Shown: positions 1-9,162, counted from the stretch's first letter. The stretch is 64,000 bases of DNA from Betaproteobacteria bacterium (GCA_947478805.1 CANJXQ010000004.1:1-64000); one strand, 5' to 3'. The notes: generated from the sequence alone by a model not told the origin. Numbers and translations are program-made.

Positions 1-962
1 ATCGACTTAACGTTCACGCGGGTATCGGTGTAGGTATTGAAGATCCCGAAGGCGTAGTCCTTGAGCAGCGAAGCGCGACCGCTTTGGCGGTAGCCGAGTT
101 CCATCGCAAATTCGGCGAAACCCAGATCCGCGCTGCCGCCCAGGCTGGCATGCGCGCCATCCCGAGTGGAGTAGTCGTCCGGACGTCCGGTTCCCCGCGG
201 ATCTGCAGCCATCTGCGCGGCAGTGCGCTCGCCAGGCAGGCGCAGGCTCTGATTGTCGAGGCCGAACTTGAAAGAAACCTGTCCTTTGTCTCCGAAGTAG
301 CGCAGGTCGCCTTCGACGTTTTGCTGTTCGACCCGATTGTTCTGGCGGAAATTGTTTGACTCCGAATCGCTGAAACGAAGCGCAAATCCTGAACGGTCGT
401 TCGCAACCGACACGCCCCCGCGCGTTTCTCGCATTCCAAAGCCACCGGTAGTCACCCCAATGTTGGCGGCCCGCGTCCCCGGCAAAGGCGCCTTGGTAAT
501 GATGTTGATCGTGCCCCCCGAAGCCCCGCCTCCATACTGAACCGCCCCGGACCCGCGAAGAATTTCGATGCGCTCGATGCTGTCGAGGGGTATCGATGAC
601 CAGCGGACCGTAGTCAGTTCGATTTCATTCAGACGCTGGCCATTCAAAAGCACCAGCGTGTTCTGGTCGCCTGTCATGCCGAATCCGCGCATGTCAATTT
701 GCCAGTCCGGGCTTCCGGTATTGTCACGCGCCACAATGCCGGCTTCCTGAGACAGCAATTCGGGCAACGTCGATGCGGTGCTTTCCGCTATGCGCGATGC
801 ACTGATCACGGTCATCCCGATGGGGGCATCGAGCGCGCGCTCGGGGAACCGCGTTGCAGTCACAACGACCGCGTCCTCCATGGCAAAAGAAGGGGTGGCC
901 GGATGACCGATACAAGTCAGTACTGCAAGCGTAAATGCGCCTTTAAACGAGGTGATTGACAT
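1..962 (-). CDS. btuB: TonB-dependent outer-membrane receptor, BtuB type (3' part outside window)
   Basis: This gene is absent from the ORF track because its stop lies beyond the left edge. Reading the minus strand from the ATG at 962 gives an open frame of about 320 codons. It opens with a signal peptide (MSITSFKGAFTLAVL...FA), then a TonB-box-like stretch (EDAVVVTATR) and a plug domain (roughly residues 35-155) with the typical LLNGQRLN, IERIEILRG and GTINIITK motifs. Barrel strands follow. A purine-rich ribosome binding site (GGGAGAAG) sits just before the start. A cobalamin riboswitch lies immediately upstream, so the likely substrate is vitamin B12 or another corrinoid. The receptor family is clear; the B12 substrate is inferred from the riboswitch. 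Confidence 0.88.
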   Translation of the reverse strand, partial: MSITSFKGAFTLAVLTCIGHPATPSFAMEDAVVVTATRFPERALDAPIGMTVISASRIAESTASTLPELLSQEAGIVARDNTGSPDWQIDMRGFGMTGDQNTLVLLNGQRLNEIELTTVRWSSIPLDSIERIEILRGSGAVQYGGGASGGTINIITKAPLPGTRAANIGVTTGGFGMRETRGGVSVANDRSGFALRFSDSESNNFRQNNRVEQQNVEGDLRYFGDKGQVSFKFGLDNQSLRLPGERTAAQMAADPRGTGRPDDYSTRDGAHASLGGSADLGFAEFAMELGYRQSGRASLLKDYAFGIFNTYTDTRVNVKS

Positions 963-964
963 GA

Positions 965-1033
965 CTTCTCCCGCAGCCCGCATCCCCGCGGGCCGGCAAA
1001 GCGTGAAACAACAAATGGAAACAGCGGGAGAAG
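965..1033 (-). promoter_or_regulatory. Riboswitch expression platform: anti-SD/SD hairpin of btuB
   Basis: Between the aptamer and btuB, the transcript carries CTTCTCCCGC (1033-1024) and then its exact 10-nt reverse complement GCGGGAGAAG (974-965), which is the btuB ribosome binding site. With one bulged base the pairing extends to CAU overlapping the start codon. Folding would hide the SD and start codon, so control is most simply translational. This is read from the sequence; the ligand-dependent switch is inferred. Confidence 0.75.
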
Positions 1034-1084
1034 CATCAGCTTGCGCCAAGTCATACCGCCCGTCCGCAGTATTTCCGTCTATCG

Positions 1085-1300
1085 TTCAGGCCGGTCTCCG
1101 GGCTTGTGGGATCAGGTGCGTCGCCTTCCCGCGAGCGAGCGCTCACAGTGGCTTGGCCATTCTTGGGGAACGACCGATGTTTGACGCACCCGCGCGCACT
1201 TACCGTTGCGGGGGCAGCTCAGGAATGGGCAGGAGGTCATCCTGCTTTCACCTGATTCCCGTTTCACCCCGACGCAAGGATCGCGTGCGGGGCACCATGA
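1085..1300 (-). promoter_or_regulatory. Cobalamin (AdoCbl) riboswitch upstream of btuB
   Basis: On the minus strand the leader contains the conserved cobalamin riboswitch blocks in order: GGTGCC near the 5' end, GGTGAAA/GGGAA, the B12-box core GCTGCCCCCGCAACGG, CCACTG, GGGAAGGC and the closing GGAGACCGGCC. A TACAAT hexamer at 1313-1318 (minus strand) could be the -10 element, placing the transcript start just before the aptamer. Corrinoid binding is expected to reduce expression of the downstream receptor gene. Confidence 0.93.
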
Positions 1301-1429
1301 ACGAGCGGGCCGATTGTATCCCAGGGACCGCGCATCGAACGAATGGCGACCAGGCACGATCACGAATCTACATTGAAAATAATTCCTTACACCTTGACGC
1401 AGCAGGATTTTTCAAACTATAGTGCAGCG

Positions 1430-1621
1430 ATGGATGCTGAATTTGCCACGCTTGAGGACAAGATCCGCCAGGCAGCGAACCTATGCCGCAAATTGCGCGA
1501 CGAGAATCGCGACCTGCGGCAACAACTAGCCACCCTCGAGAACGATCGCCGGCAATTGTCGGAAAAGATCGATGGTGCCCGCAACAGGCTCGAGGGCCTG
1601 CTGCAAAGAATTCCCGAGTAG
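1430..1621 (+). CDS. ZapB-like small coiled-coil protein (TIGR02449 type)
   Basis: This 63-residue protein starts at MDAEFATLEDK and is almost entirely a charged coiled coil (heptad-like LEDKIRQAANLCRKL...LRQQLATLEND). A longer frame from 1343 exists, but the upstream part overlaps the promoter side of the divergent riboswitch and has no coiled-coil character. Proteins of this size and composition precede zapA in many beta- and gammaproteobacteria and are thought to work in Z-ring assembly. zapA lies 54 nt downstream, so co-transcription is likely. Confidence 0.8.
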   Translation: MDAEFATLEDKIRQAANLCRKLRDENRDLRQQLATLENDRRQLSEKIDGARNRLEGLLQRIPE

Positions 1622-1675
1622 TTCCATGGGCCTGCATCCATGGCTTCGCGCCATTTCTGAATTGTCCCCCTCTGC

Positions 1676-1999
1676 ATGAGCACAAAGCCAAAAACGCTGG
1701 ACGTCACCATCATGGGGCGTAGCTACAAGGTCGCCTGTGCCGACGATGAGCGTGAAGGCCTGCTGGCCGCCGTCTCACACCTCGATGACAAGATGAATGA
1801 GATCAAGACGAGCGGGAAAGTCGCGAGTGCCGAGCGCATTGCCGTGATGGCGGCGCTGAACATCGCCCATGAATTGCTGCAGCTTCGCGAGAGCAAATCG
1901 AGCGGCGATAGCTTTGACAACGATGGCCTCAAGCGTAGAATGAATTCAATGCAGGCGCTGCTCGATGAGGTGTTGGTTCCGCAGGATCGGTTGCTTTAG
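1676..1999 (+). CDS. zapA: Cell division protein ZapA
   Basis: The 107-residue protein matches ZapA in length and layout. An N-terminal beta-rich domain (LDVTIMGRSYKVAC) is followed by LLAAVSHLDDKMNEI and a C-terminal coiled coil (ERIAVMAALNIAHELLQL). ZapA binds and crosslinks FtsZ filaments at midcell. It follows the ZapB-like gene and precedes 6S RNA, the conserved order in Proteobacteria. Confidence 0.93.
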   Translation: MSTKPKTLDVTIMGRSYKVACADDEREGLLAAVSHLDDKMNEIKTSGKVASAERIAVMAALNIAHELLQLRESKSSGDSFDNDGLKRRMNSMQALLDEVLVPQDRLL

Positions 2000-2041
2000 T
2001 CATCTGCGCATCATCTCGGCAAGCAGTTGCCCGTTGTTTCA

Positions 2042-2237
2042 TTGTCCCCTGCGGTGTTTGCCAGGGCCCGGAGATTCTTGAACCAACATTGAGATCCCGG
2101 GTTGCTGCCTGGAGTGCCGCTGTTGCGCGCGTCCCCGTTCCTGGAACGAGCCGGACGTGCCTGATGTGGCCGGAAAGCGACCACCTAGAACCGTTCTTGG
2201 TTCAGGATCAGGGTCCAGCGGCATTGGCGGGGGACAC
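2042..2237 (+). ncRNA. ssrS: 6S RNA
   Basis: The interval downstream of zapA has the features of betaproteobacterial 6S RNA. The closing stem is formed by GTCCCCTGC (2044-2052) and GCGGGGGAC (2227-2235), which pair over nine positions with one G-U. Characteristic 5' (CTGCGGTGTTTGCCAGG) and 3' (TTCAGGAT...CAGCGGCATTGGCGGGG) sequences are present, and the position next to zapA is the standard one. 6S RNA mimics an open promoter and sequesters sigma-70 RNA polymerase in stationary phase. Ends are given to within a few bases. Confidence 0.9.
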
Positions 2238-2244
2238 CCATCGC

Positions 2245-2277
2245 GAAACGCAGGCTCCAACCTGCGTTTCTTTTTTT
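2245..2277 (+). terminator. Rho-independent terminator after 6S RNA
   Basis: A perfect 10-bp stem GAAACGCAGG / CCTGCGTTTC with a six-base loop (CTCCAA) is followed by seven T. It ends the zapA-6S transcript. Confidence 0.95.
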
Positions 2278-2336
2278 AGGCGCGCCCGGCGTAATGCGGA
2301 TGCCGCTCGGTAACCAACCTCACCATTGGCAAAGCG

Positions 2337-2801
2337 ATGAGATACTGGCTGATGAAGTCTGAACCCCATGAGTTCAGTTTCGACGACCTCGTGAAGGCTC
2401 CAGGAAAACGTACCCCCTGGTTCGGCGTTCGCAATTACCAGGCGCGCAATTTCATGCGCGACCAGATGCAGCCCGGTGACCCGGTGTTCTTCTATCACTC
2501 AAGCTGCCCGGAGCCAGGCATTGCCGGCATCGCCGAAGTTGCATCACCGCCTTACCCGGACGCAACCCAGTTCGACGCCAAGAGCAAGTACTACGATCCT
2601 GCAGCCACGCCCGAGACTCCCCGCTGGTTTCATGTCGATGTGAAAATGGCAAAGAAGACCCCGTTTGTCAGCCTCGCCGAGCTGCGAGGCCATCGCGAAC
2701 TGGCGGGCATGCGGCTGCTGCAGAAGGGCAATCGCCTGTCGATCACGCCCGTGGACCCGCGCGAGTGGAAATTCATCACGGGAAAATTGCTGAAACTTTG
2801 A
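2337..2801 (+). CDS. EVE domain-containing protein
   Basis: This 154-residue protein is a single EVE (PUA-like) domain. It begins with MRYWLMKSEP and has WFGVRNYQARNFMRDQM, GDPVFFYHSS, PGIAGIAEV and WFHVDVK, the usual blocks of the thymocyte-nuclear-protein-1-like family. EVE domains bind modified bases in nucleic acids; the cellular role of the stand-alone bacterial form is unsettled. It lies after the 6S RNA terminator and likely has its own promoter. Confidence 0.92.
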   Translation: MRYWLMKSEPHEFSFDDLVKAPGKRTPWFGVRNYQARNFMRDQMQPGDPVFFYHSSCPEPGIAGIAEVASPPYPDATQFDAKSKYYDPAATPETPRWFHVDVKMAKKTPFVSLAELRGHRELAGMRLLQKGNRLSITPVDPREWKFITGKLLKL

Positions 2802-2902
2802 TCACGCATGCTCGGGCCTCCCCCGGATCCGTGCAGAGCAAGTGCGCCCAATGCATGGCTACCGAGCTTTCATCGAATTGAACTGACTTCCAGGCCAATT
2901 GA

Positions 2903-3985
2903 ATGCCCGCTCCCCAGAATGACACGTTGATACGCGCGCTGCTGCGGCAACCAACACCGTACACGCCGGTTTGGCTCATGCGGCAGGCCGGGCGCTACCT
3001 GCCGGAATACCGCGCAACGCGCCAACGTGCCGGCAGTTTTCTTGCACTGGCAAAATCGCCGGCGCTCGCAACTGAAGTCACGTTGCAGCCTCTTGAGCGC
3101 TATCGCCTCGACGCCGCCATCCTTTTTTCCGACATCCTCACCGTTCCCGATGCCATGGGACTCGGACTGTACTTCGCCGACGGCGAAGGGCCTCGCTTCC
3201 ACAATCCGGTTCGCGACGCCGCTGCCGTTGCAAAACTGTTTACGCCCGACCCCTCGCGCGAACTTCGCTATGTCATCGACGCCGTCTCGGAGATTCGCCG
3301 GGCGCTGAACAATCGCGTGCCCTTGATCGGGTTTTCGGGCAGTCCGTATACGCTGGCCTGCTACATGGTCGAGGGCGGGGGCAGCGACGATTTTCGCACC
3401 ATCAAGACCATGCTCTACAGCGAACCCGCGCTTTTGCATCGGATACTGGAAGTCAACGTCCGTGCAGTCACTGATTACCTGAATGCCCAGATCGAAGCGG
3501 GCGCGCAGGCCGTGATGATCTTCGACACCTGGGGCGGCAACCTGTCACATGCCGCGTTTCGCGAATTTTCGCTGGCTTATACGCGCCGTGTGCTCGCCGG
3601 ACTGAAACGCGAGCACGACGGCGTTCGCATCCCCAGCATTGTGTTCACCAAAGGCGGCGGCCTGTGGCTGGCGGACATCGCTGCGAGCGGCAGCGACGCG
3701 GTCGGACTGGACTGGACCATGAGCCTTGGCGACGCGCGCAAGCTGGTGAAGGATCGCGTGGCACTGCAAGGCAACATGGATCCCATGGCCCTGTTCGCCT
3801 CCACCGATGCCGTGCGCGCCGAGGTTGCGCGCGTGCTCGCCGATTTCGGGGCAGGCCCCGGCCATGTTTTCAACCTCGGGCATGGCATATCGCAATTCAC
3901 GCCACCCGATACCGTGACAGCACTGGTCGATGCGGTACACACGCTCAGCCCCGCATATCATGACGGTGACAGCGTCCCGCGCTAG
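2903..3985 (+). CDS. hemE: Uroporphyrinogen decarboxylase
   Basis: HemE decarboxylates the four acetate side chains of uroporphyrinogen III to give coproporphyrinogen III in cytoplasmic haem synthesis. The 360 residues are full length. The N-terminal signature [16 protein letters not shown], the catalytic-site Asp in [14 protein letters not shown] and [16 protein letters not shown] are all present. The stop codon TAG lies in a CTAG that also forms the edge of the 122-bp repeat that follows, which is unusual. Confidence 0.97.
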   Translation: MPAPQNDTLIRALLRQPTPYTPVWLMRQAGRYLPEYRATRQRAGSFLALAKSPALATEVTLQPLERYRLDAAILFSDILTVPDAMGLGLYFADGEGPRFHNPVRDAAAVAKLFTPDPSRELRYVIDAVSEIRRALNNRVPLIGFSGSPYTLACYMVEGGGSDDFRTIKTMLYSEPALLHRILEVNVRAVTDYLNAQIEAGAQAVMIFDTWGGNLSHAAFREFSLAYTRRVLAGLKREHDGVRIPSIVFTKGGGLWLADIAASGSDAVGLDWTMSLGDARKLVKDRVALQGNMDPMALFASTDAVRAEVARVLADFGAGPGHVFNLGHGISQFTPPDTVTALVDAVHTLSPAYHDGDSVPR

Positions 3986-3990
3986 AAGTT

Positions 3991-4112
3991 TGTTGAAAAA
4001 GGTGCGCACGGTCCCCCTTGACCCCCTACTTCAGGGGCTGTTGAAAGCCGCGTCCCTCTGTCACGAACGCAAGTCGTTGTTCATTGGGTTCGTCGGGAAG
4101 CGATTATCAACA
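3991..4112 (+). repeat. 122-bp intergenic repeat element, copy 1
   Basis: The segment begins TGTTGAAAAA and ends in a decayed inverse of it (ATTATCAACA). It matches the reverse complement of 26068-26189 over exactly the same length. By hand the ungapped identity is about 90 of 122 positions, with most mismatches in the middle (about positions 71-100). The shared core includes CGGTCCCCCTTGACCCCCTACTTC. It lies directly after the hemE stop. No coding capacity is seen; it may act as a terminator or be a non-autonomous mobile element. Confidence 0.85.
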
Positions 4113-4205
4113 ACCCGCTGAGGCAAAAACCGGCGGGCCGAATCAAGGATGAGCGCGATATCGAAGGCGTGTGCCCGATTGCGCGCACGCCACGAAGGCG
4201 TGCGG

Positions 4206-4405
4206 TTATGCACAGACCTCCCCGAAGCGCCACGACTGGCGCGGGTTTCCAAGGGTCTCCCTCGGGGATCTATGTAACATATTGATAGTTAAAGATTATT
4301 TTTCAGGCTGCGAAAGTGTGCAGTGGAAAAAACTCCTTTTGCGAAGCCTAGTTACCGTTTGATTACAGTGAAATACACAGATTTATCCACAGATATTGTG
4401 CACAA
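4206..4405 (+). other. DnaA-box cluster with AT-rich DNA (origin-like region)
   Basis: The gap between hemE and priA contains two exact TTATNCACA DnaA boxes, TTATGCACA (4206-4214) and TTATCCACA (4383-4391). A palindromic near-match TTGTGCACAA lies at 4396-4405. Between them is AT-rich sequence (for example TTGATAGTTAAAGATTATTTTT) that contrasts with the high-GC surroundings and could unwind easily. No dnaA, dnaN or gidA gene is nearby, so this is an origin-like site or a DnaA-regulated promoter for priA, not a proven oriC. Confidence 0.5.
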
Positions 4406-4487
4406 CCAAAAAAACGATAATGCAGGCAATCGCTTACCGGATTTTGCTATCACGAACACTCAGCTCGAATAGCATGCGTTTCTCCAC

Positions 4488-6686
4488 ATGATCATCGCGA
4501 AAGTCGCGCTTGACGTACCGCTGCCGCGATTGTTCGACTATCGCGCGGAGGGTCTGGATACCAGCGCAATCGGATTGCGCGTTGTCGTGCCGTTCGGCCA
4601 GATGGGCGCACGAGCTGCAGCACGCAGTGCGGTCGGCGTCATCGTCGCGCTCGCAAGCGACTCCACCATCGCCCCTGAGAAATTGAAATCGATCGAGCGC
4701 GTCCTGCGGGATGCACCGCCCCTGCCATCTGATTGGCTCGCATTGATGGCATTTTGCGCCGGCTACTACCAGAAACCGATCGGCGAAGTGTTGTTGTCGG
4801 CGCTGCCACCGCGCCTGCGCACCGCTAACGCACTGCCCCCTGCCGAACGACAGTACCGTCTGACCCGTCCAGCAAGTGAACTTGTCGAGGCGCTGCCGTC
4901 GCGCGCGCAACGTCGCCGTGCGCTGATTGCGGCGCTCGCGGCAGGCCCCATGGACCATGTGGCCGCCACCCAACTCGATCGTGGCGGACGCGCTGCTCTC
5001 AACGCAATGCTCGCCGAAGGGAGCGTCGCCATCGAGGACGCCCTTCCCGGTCGGCCCGATTTCGTTGCCCCGCATGCGCTCATGGCCGAGCAGCAATCGG
5101 TGATCAGCGCCATTGGAAGCGAGATGCATCGCTTTGCCGTGCACCTGCTCTTTGGCATCACCGGGAGCGGGAAGACCGAGGTGTACCTCCACTTGGTCGC
5201 GAGCGCCCTCGCTTCCGGCCGCCAGGCACTGGTGCTGGTGCCGGAAATCGCGCTGACCCCTTCACTCCAGGCCGCATTCAGGGCCCGCTTTCCCGGTGCC
5301 GTGATCACCATGCAGCACAGCGGCATGCCGGCGCTCGAGCGCGTGCGAGGCTGGCTGGATGCGCAGCGCGGGCGCGCCGACATCGTACTGGGCACACGAC
5401 TGGCCGCGTGGGTCCCGCTGGCACGTCCCGGCATCATCGTCGTCGACGAGGAACAGGACGCATCCTTCAAGCAACAGGACGGGCTGCGATACAACGCCCG
5501 CAACGTCGCCATCTACCGCGCGCGTGAAGCCGGCATCCCTATCGTGTTGTCGTCGGCGACGCCGTCCCTGGAGAGCTACCAGCATGCGCTGAGCGGTCGC
5601 TATCGCCTGCACCGGCTGGCGGCGCGCGCGCATGCCGAAGCGGCGCTGCCTGCCGTGCGCCTTGTCGATACGCGTCGTCACGCAGCCAAGCACGGCCTGA
5701 CGGAACCGCTCGCCGACGCCATCGACAAGCGCCTGGCACGGGGCGAGCAGGTGCTGGTGTTCCTCAACCGGCGCGGCTACGCGCCAGTGTTGGCATGCAA
5801 TGCCTGTGGCTGGATTTCCAATTGCCCGGACTGTGCCGCGCATCTGGTCGTGCACCTGTCCGAAGGCCGCCTACGATGCCACCATTGCGGGCATGCCGAT
5901 GCCCTGCCGCGCGCATGCCCCGATTGCGGCAACCTGGATCTGCATCCGCTCGGACGCGGTACGCAGCGACTGGAAGTCAGCCTGGCCGAGCGTTTCCCCG
6001 AGGCGCGCATCCTGCGCATCGATGGCGACAGCACGCGCAATCGCGGCAGCCTGGAGTCCATGCTCGAGGAAGTACATGCCGGTCGCGCCAACCTGCTCAT
6101 TGGCACCCAGATCCTGGCCAAGGGCCACCATTTCGAGAACCTGACACTGGTCGCCGTCCTCAATGCCGATGCCGGCCTGTTTGCCGCGGACTATCGGGCC
6201 AGTGAACGCCTGTTCTCGCAACTGGAGCAGGTCGCAGGTCGAGCCGGGCGCGCGCACCTGCCTGGTGAAGTATGGATACAGACCCGGTTCCCCGATCACC
6301 CGCTTTACCAGGCCCTGGCGCGCCACGACTACGCGGGGTTCGCGGCCTCCGTGCTTGAAGAGCGCGAGCAGGCGGGGTTCCCGCCGTTCGTGTTCGAGGC
6401 CGCATTGCGCGCCGAGGCCGAAACGCAAGCGCTTGCCCAGACCTTCCTGCAACAGGCCCTGCTTGTCGCACCGCCTGGGCGCGAGGGCATCACGCTGTTT
6501 CGTCCGGTCCCCATGGCCATGCCGAGGCTCGCGCGGCTCGAGCGCGTGCAACTGGTGTTGCAGGCGTCATCGAGGCCGCGCCTCCAGGCCTGGCTGCAGC
6601 AATGGTCGCAGGCCCTTTACGCATTGCGCGGCAACGTTACCAAGGGCGTGCGCTGGCACCTCGACATCGACCCGACCGAGTTCTAG
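4488..6686 (+). CDS. priA: Primosomal protein N' (PriA helicase)
   Basis: PriA recognises stalled forks and D-loops and reloads the replicative helicase. The 732-residue protein is full length. The N-terminal 3'-DNA-binding domain starts VALDVPLPRLFDYRA. The helicase core has Walker A FGITGSGKTEVYL (about residues 220-232) and Walker B VVDEEQD. A zinc-binding Cys cluster (CNACGWISNCPDC...CHHCGH...CPDCG) sits inside motif V-VI spacing, and the QVAGRAGR motif follows. The C-terminus WHLDIDPTEF is the family's usual end. The upstream gap holds DnaA boxes. Confidence 0.96.
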   Translation: MIIAKVALDVPLPRLFDYRAEGLDTSAIGLRVVVPFGQMGARAAARSAVGVIVALASDSTIAPEKLKSIERVLRDAPPLPSDWLALMAFCAGYYQKPIGEVLLSALPPRLRTANALPPAERQYRLTRPASELVEALPSRAQRRRALIAALAAGPMDHVAATQLDRGGRAALNAMLAEGSVAIEDALPGRPDFVAPHALMAEQQSVISAIGSEMHRFAVHLLFGITGSGKTEVYLHLVASALASGRQALVLVPEIALTPSLQAAFRARFPGAVITMQHSGMPALERVRGWLDAQRGRADIVLGTRLAAWVPLARPGIIVVDEEQDASFKQQDGLRYNARNVAIYRAREAGIPIVLSSATPSLESYQHALSGRYRLHRLAARAHAEAALPAVRLVDTRRHAAKHGLTEPLADAIDKRLARGEQVLVFLNRRGYAPVLACNACGWISNCPDCAAHLVVHLSEGRLRCHHCGHADALPRACPDCGNLDLHPLGRGTQRLEVSLAERFPEARILRIDGDSTRNRGSLESMLEEVHAGRANLLIGTQILAKGHHFENLTLVAVLNADAGLFAADYRASERLFSQLEQVAGRAGRAHLPGEVWIQTRFPDHPLYQALARHDYAGFAASVLEEREQAGFPPFVFEAALRAEAETQALAQTFLQQALLVAPPGREGITLFRPVPMAMPRLARLERVQLVLQASSRPRLQAWLQQWSQALYALRGNVTKGVRWHLDIDPTEF

Positions 6687-6709
6687 CGCGGCACGCCACT
6701 GCAGGAAGC

Positions 6710-6741
6710 TATAATGGGCGCCCTCCCAAGCGTGGGCGCCC
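6710..6741 (+). promoter_or_regulatory. Putative argS promoter -10 and paired GGGCGCCC palindromes
   Basis: A perfect TATAAT (6710-6715) lies 63 nt before argS, but no good -35 is visible. It is followed by TGGGCGCCC twice (6715-6723 and 6733-6741). Each copy is itself palindromic and together they can form an 8-bp stem. They could be an operator or leader hairpin. Confidence 0.45.
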
Positions 6742-6777
6742 CATCAACTGCCGCTCGCGCGCCACTGTCCCCCGATC

Positions 6778-8493
6778 ATGTCTTCCGAAATCAAGTCCCA
6801 CCTGAGTGAACTCCTGGCGCAGGCGCTGGCCAAAGTTGCGCCCGGACAGCCCGCATCGCTGATCACGCTGGAGCGGCCGAAGCAGGCACAACACGGCGAC
6901 TATTCGTGCCCGGTCGCGATGCAACTGGCGCGGCTGTTGCGCCGCAACCCGCGCGAAGTCGCGAACGAATTGCTGGCGGCAATGCCAGCCTCCGAATGGC
7001 TGGAAAAAGCCGAAATTGCCGGCGCCGGATTCATCAACCTTCGCTTGCACGCGAAAGCCAAGCAAGCCGTCGTGCACAGTGTGCTGACCGCCGGCGCCGG
7101 CTACGGCCGCAGCAAGGAAGCCAACAACCAGCCGGTCCTGGTGGAATTTGTCTCCGCCAACCCGACCGGCCCCCTGCATGTCGGACATGGCCGCCAGGCC
7201 GCATTGGGAGATGCGATCTCGTCCCTGCTGGATGCCCGGGGCTACAAGGTGTCGCGCGAGTTCTACTACAACGATGCCGGGGCGCAGATCGACAACCTGG
7301 CGCTGTCGGTGCAGGCGCGCATCCGCGGCATCGAGCCGGACGCCCCCGAATGGCCGGCCGACGGCTATCGCGGCGATTACATCCGTGACATCGCGACCGA
7401 CTATGTTGCCGGCAAGTCCGTAGGTGCCGGAAGGGTCCCGCCCATCACGGCAGCAGGTAACCCTGACGACCTCGACGCGATCCGCCGCTTCGCCGTTGCC
7501 TACCTGCGCTGCGAGCAGGACGCCGACCTGGAAGCTTTCGGCGTGCATTTCGACAATTACTACCTCGAATCGTCGCTCTACACCGAAGGCCGCGTGGAAC
7601 GCGCCGTCCAGTCCATGGTTGCCGCCGGCAAGAGCTACGAGCAGGATGGCGCGCTGTGGCTGAAAACCACCGATTACGGCGACGACAAGGACCGCGTGAT
7701 GCGCAAGTCCGACGGCAGCTACACCTATTTCGTGCCCGATGTCGCCTACCATGTGACGAAATGGGAGCGCGGATTTCCCCGCGCCATCAACGTCCAGGGG
7801 TCGGACCACCACAGCACGATCACGCGCGTGCGCGCGGGCCTGCAGGCGGTCTCGGGCGCGGCGGGACTGAACATTGCGCCCGGCTATCCCGATTACGTGC
7901 TGCACAAGATGGTGACGGTCATGAAATCGGGCGAGGAAGTGCGGATCAGCAAGCGCGCGGGCTCCTATGTGACGCTGCGCGACCTGATTGATGACGTCGG
8001 GCGCGATGCCACGCGGTTCTTTCTGGTATCGCGCAAGGCCGACAGCGAATTCACCTTCGACGTCGACCTCGCCAAGTCGCAATCCGAAGAGAATCCCGTG
8101 TATTACGTGCAATACGCCCACGCCAGGGTCTGTTCGGTGCTGGAACAATGGCGCACCCAAAGCCCGGAGGAAGCGCGTGGACGCGAGGCCGATGCCGATT
8201 TCGCTGCCATCGACCTTTCACCGCTCAGCGGCGCGCGCGAACTGGCGTTGTTGCAGCGGCTGGGCGAATACCCAGAAGCGCTGGAGGCCGCAGCGCGCGA
8301 ACTCGCGCCCCACCAGGTGGCTTTTTACCTGCGTGAACTGGCAGGTGAGTTCCACAGTTACTATAATGCGGAGCGTGTTCTCGTTCCTGAATTGCCCGTC
8401 AAGCTCGCGCGAATCGCACTGATTGTCGCGGTGCGCCGCGTGCTGGCGAATGGGCTTGCGCTCATCGGTGTTGGCGCGCCGCAAAAGATGTAG
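6778..8493 (+). CDS. argS: Arginyl-tRNA synthetase
   Basis: This class I synthetase charges tRNA-Arg in the cytoplasm. The 571 residues cover the N-terminal Add-1 domain (about 1-105), the catalytic core with the HIGH-type signature [21 protein letters not shown] (about 124-144), and the DALR anticodon-binding domain with [16 protein letters not shown] near residue 445. The C-terminus has the usual [12 protein letters not shown] short gap separates it from the SPOR gene. Confidence 0.97.
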   Translation: MSSEIKSHLSELLAQALAKVAPGQPASLITLERPKQAQHGDYSCPVAMQLARLLRRNPREVANELLAAMPASEWLEKAEIAGAGFINLRLHAKAKQAVVHSVLTAGAGYGRSKEANNQPVLVEFVSANPTGPLHVGHGRQAALGDAISSLLDARGYKVSREFYYNDAGAQIDNLALSVQARIRGIEPDAPEWPADGYRGDYIRDIATDYVAGKSVGAGRVPPITAAGNPDDLDAIRRFAVAYLRCEQDADLEAFGVHFDNYYLESSLYTEGRVERAVQSMVAAGKSYEQDGALWLKTTDYGDDKDRVMRKSDGSYTYFVPDVAYHVTKWERGFPRAINVQGSDHHSTITRVRAGLQAVSGAAGLNIAPGYPDYVLHKMVTVMKSGEEVRISKRAGSYVTLRDLIDDVGRDATRFFLVSRKADSEFTFDVDLAKSQSEENPVYYVQYAHARVCSVLEQWRTQSPEEARGREADADFAAIDLSPLSGARELALLQRLGEYPEALEAAARELAPHQVAFYLRELAGEFHSYYNAERVLVPELPVKLARIALIVAVRRVLANGLALIGVGAPQKM

Positions 8494-8556
8494 CGCCCGC
8501 TTCAACTGGAATGTGACCTGAAGGATAAAGCGCCGCCGGCCTCGACCGGATCGCAA

Positions 8557-9162
8557 ATGACCATGGCCAAGGATTTCAAGACACGACATCCGGAAAAAAA
8601 GGGCAGCGGCCTCTTGCTGGGCCTGTTCATCGGCTTTCTGCTGGGCCTTGGAGTCGCCGCCGGCATCGCGATCTATGTCTTCAAGACACCGATGCCCTTT
8701 GCCAACAAGACTGCCGCCCCGGCCAAGGCGGGCGACAAGGGCGCGCCCGGAGGGCTGACTGAATCGGGCAAGGCCGCCAAGGGCGAAGAGGGCAAGCCGC
8801 GATTCGACTTCTACCGCATCCTTCCAGGCCAGGAAGAGCCGGTCACCGACAAGCAACTCAAGGATGCCGCCAAGCAACCCGCCGCGCCGGGCGCGGTCGA
8901 AGCCTCCAAGGACATCTATTTCATCCAGGCGGGCGCCTTCCAGAATCCTGCCGATGCGGACAACCGCAAGGCGCAACTTGCGTTACTGGGATTGGAGGCG
9001 AGCGTCGAGCCCACCACCGTTCCGGAAAAAGGGACCTGGTACCGCGTGCGCCTGGGGCCGTTCTCGCGTCTGGAAGAGATCAATCGGGTCCGCTCCCAGC
9101 TGGCGCAAAACGGCATCGACGGCTCGCTGGTCAGGGTCAAGGATCCAACGCAGAAGAATTAG
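8557..9162 (+). CDS. SPOR domain cell-division protein (FtsN-like)
   Basis: The 201-residue protein has a short basic cytoplasmic tail, one membrane segment (residues about 20-43, LLLGLFIGFLLGLGVAAGIAIYV), a low-complexity Ala/Lys/Gly linker and a C-terminal SPOR domain (about 122-195, YFIQAGAFQNPADADNRKAQL...WYRVRLGPF). SPOR domains bind denuded glycan strands at the septum. The argS-SPOR-dsbA order is common in betaproteobacteria. The start could be ATG 8557 or the in-frame ATG at 8563. Confidence 0.88.
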   Translation: MTMAKDFKTRHPEKKGSGLLLGLFIGFLLGLGVAAGIAIYVFKTPMPFANKTAAPAKAGDKGAPGGLTESGKAAKGEEGKPRFDFYRILPGQEEPVTDKQLKDAAKQPAAPGAVEASKDIYFIQAGAFQNPADADNRKAQLALLGLEASVEPTTVPEKGTWYRVRLGPFSRLEEINRVRSQLAQNGIDGSLVRVKDPTQKN

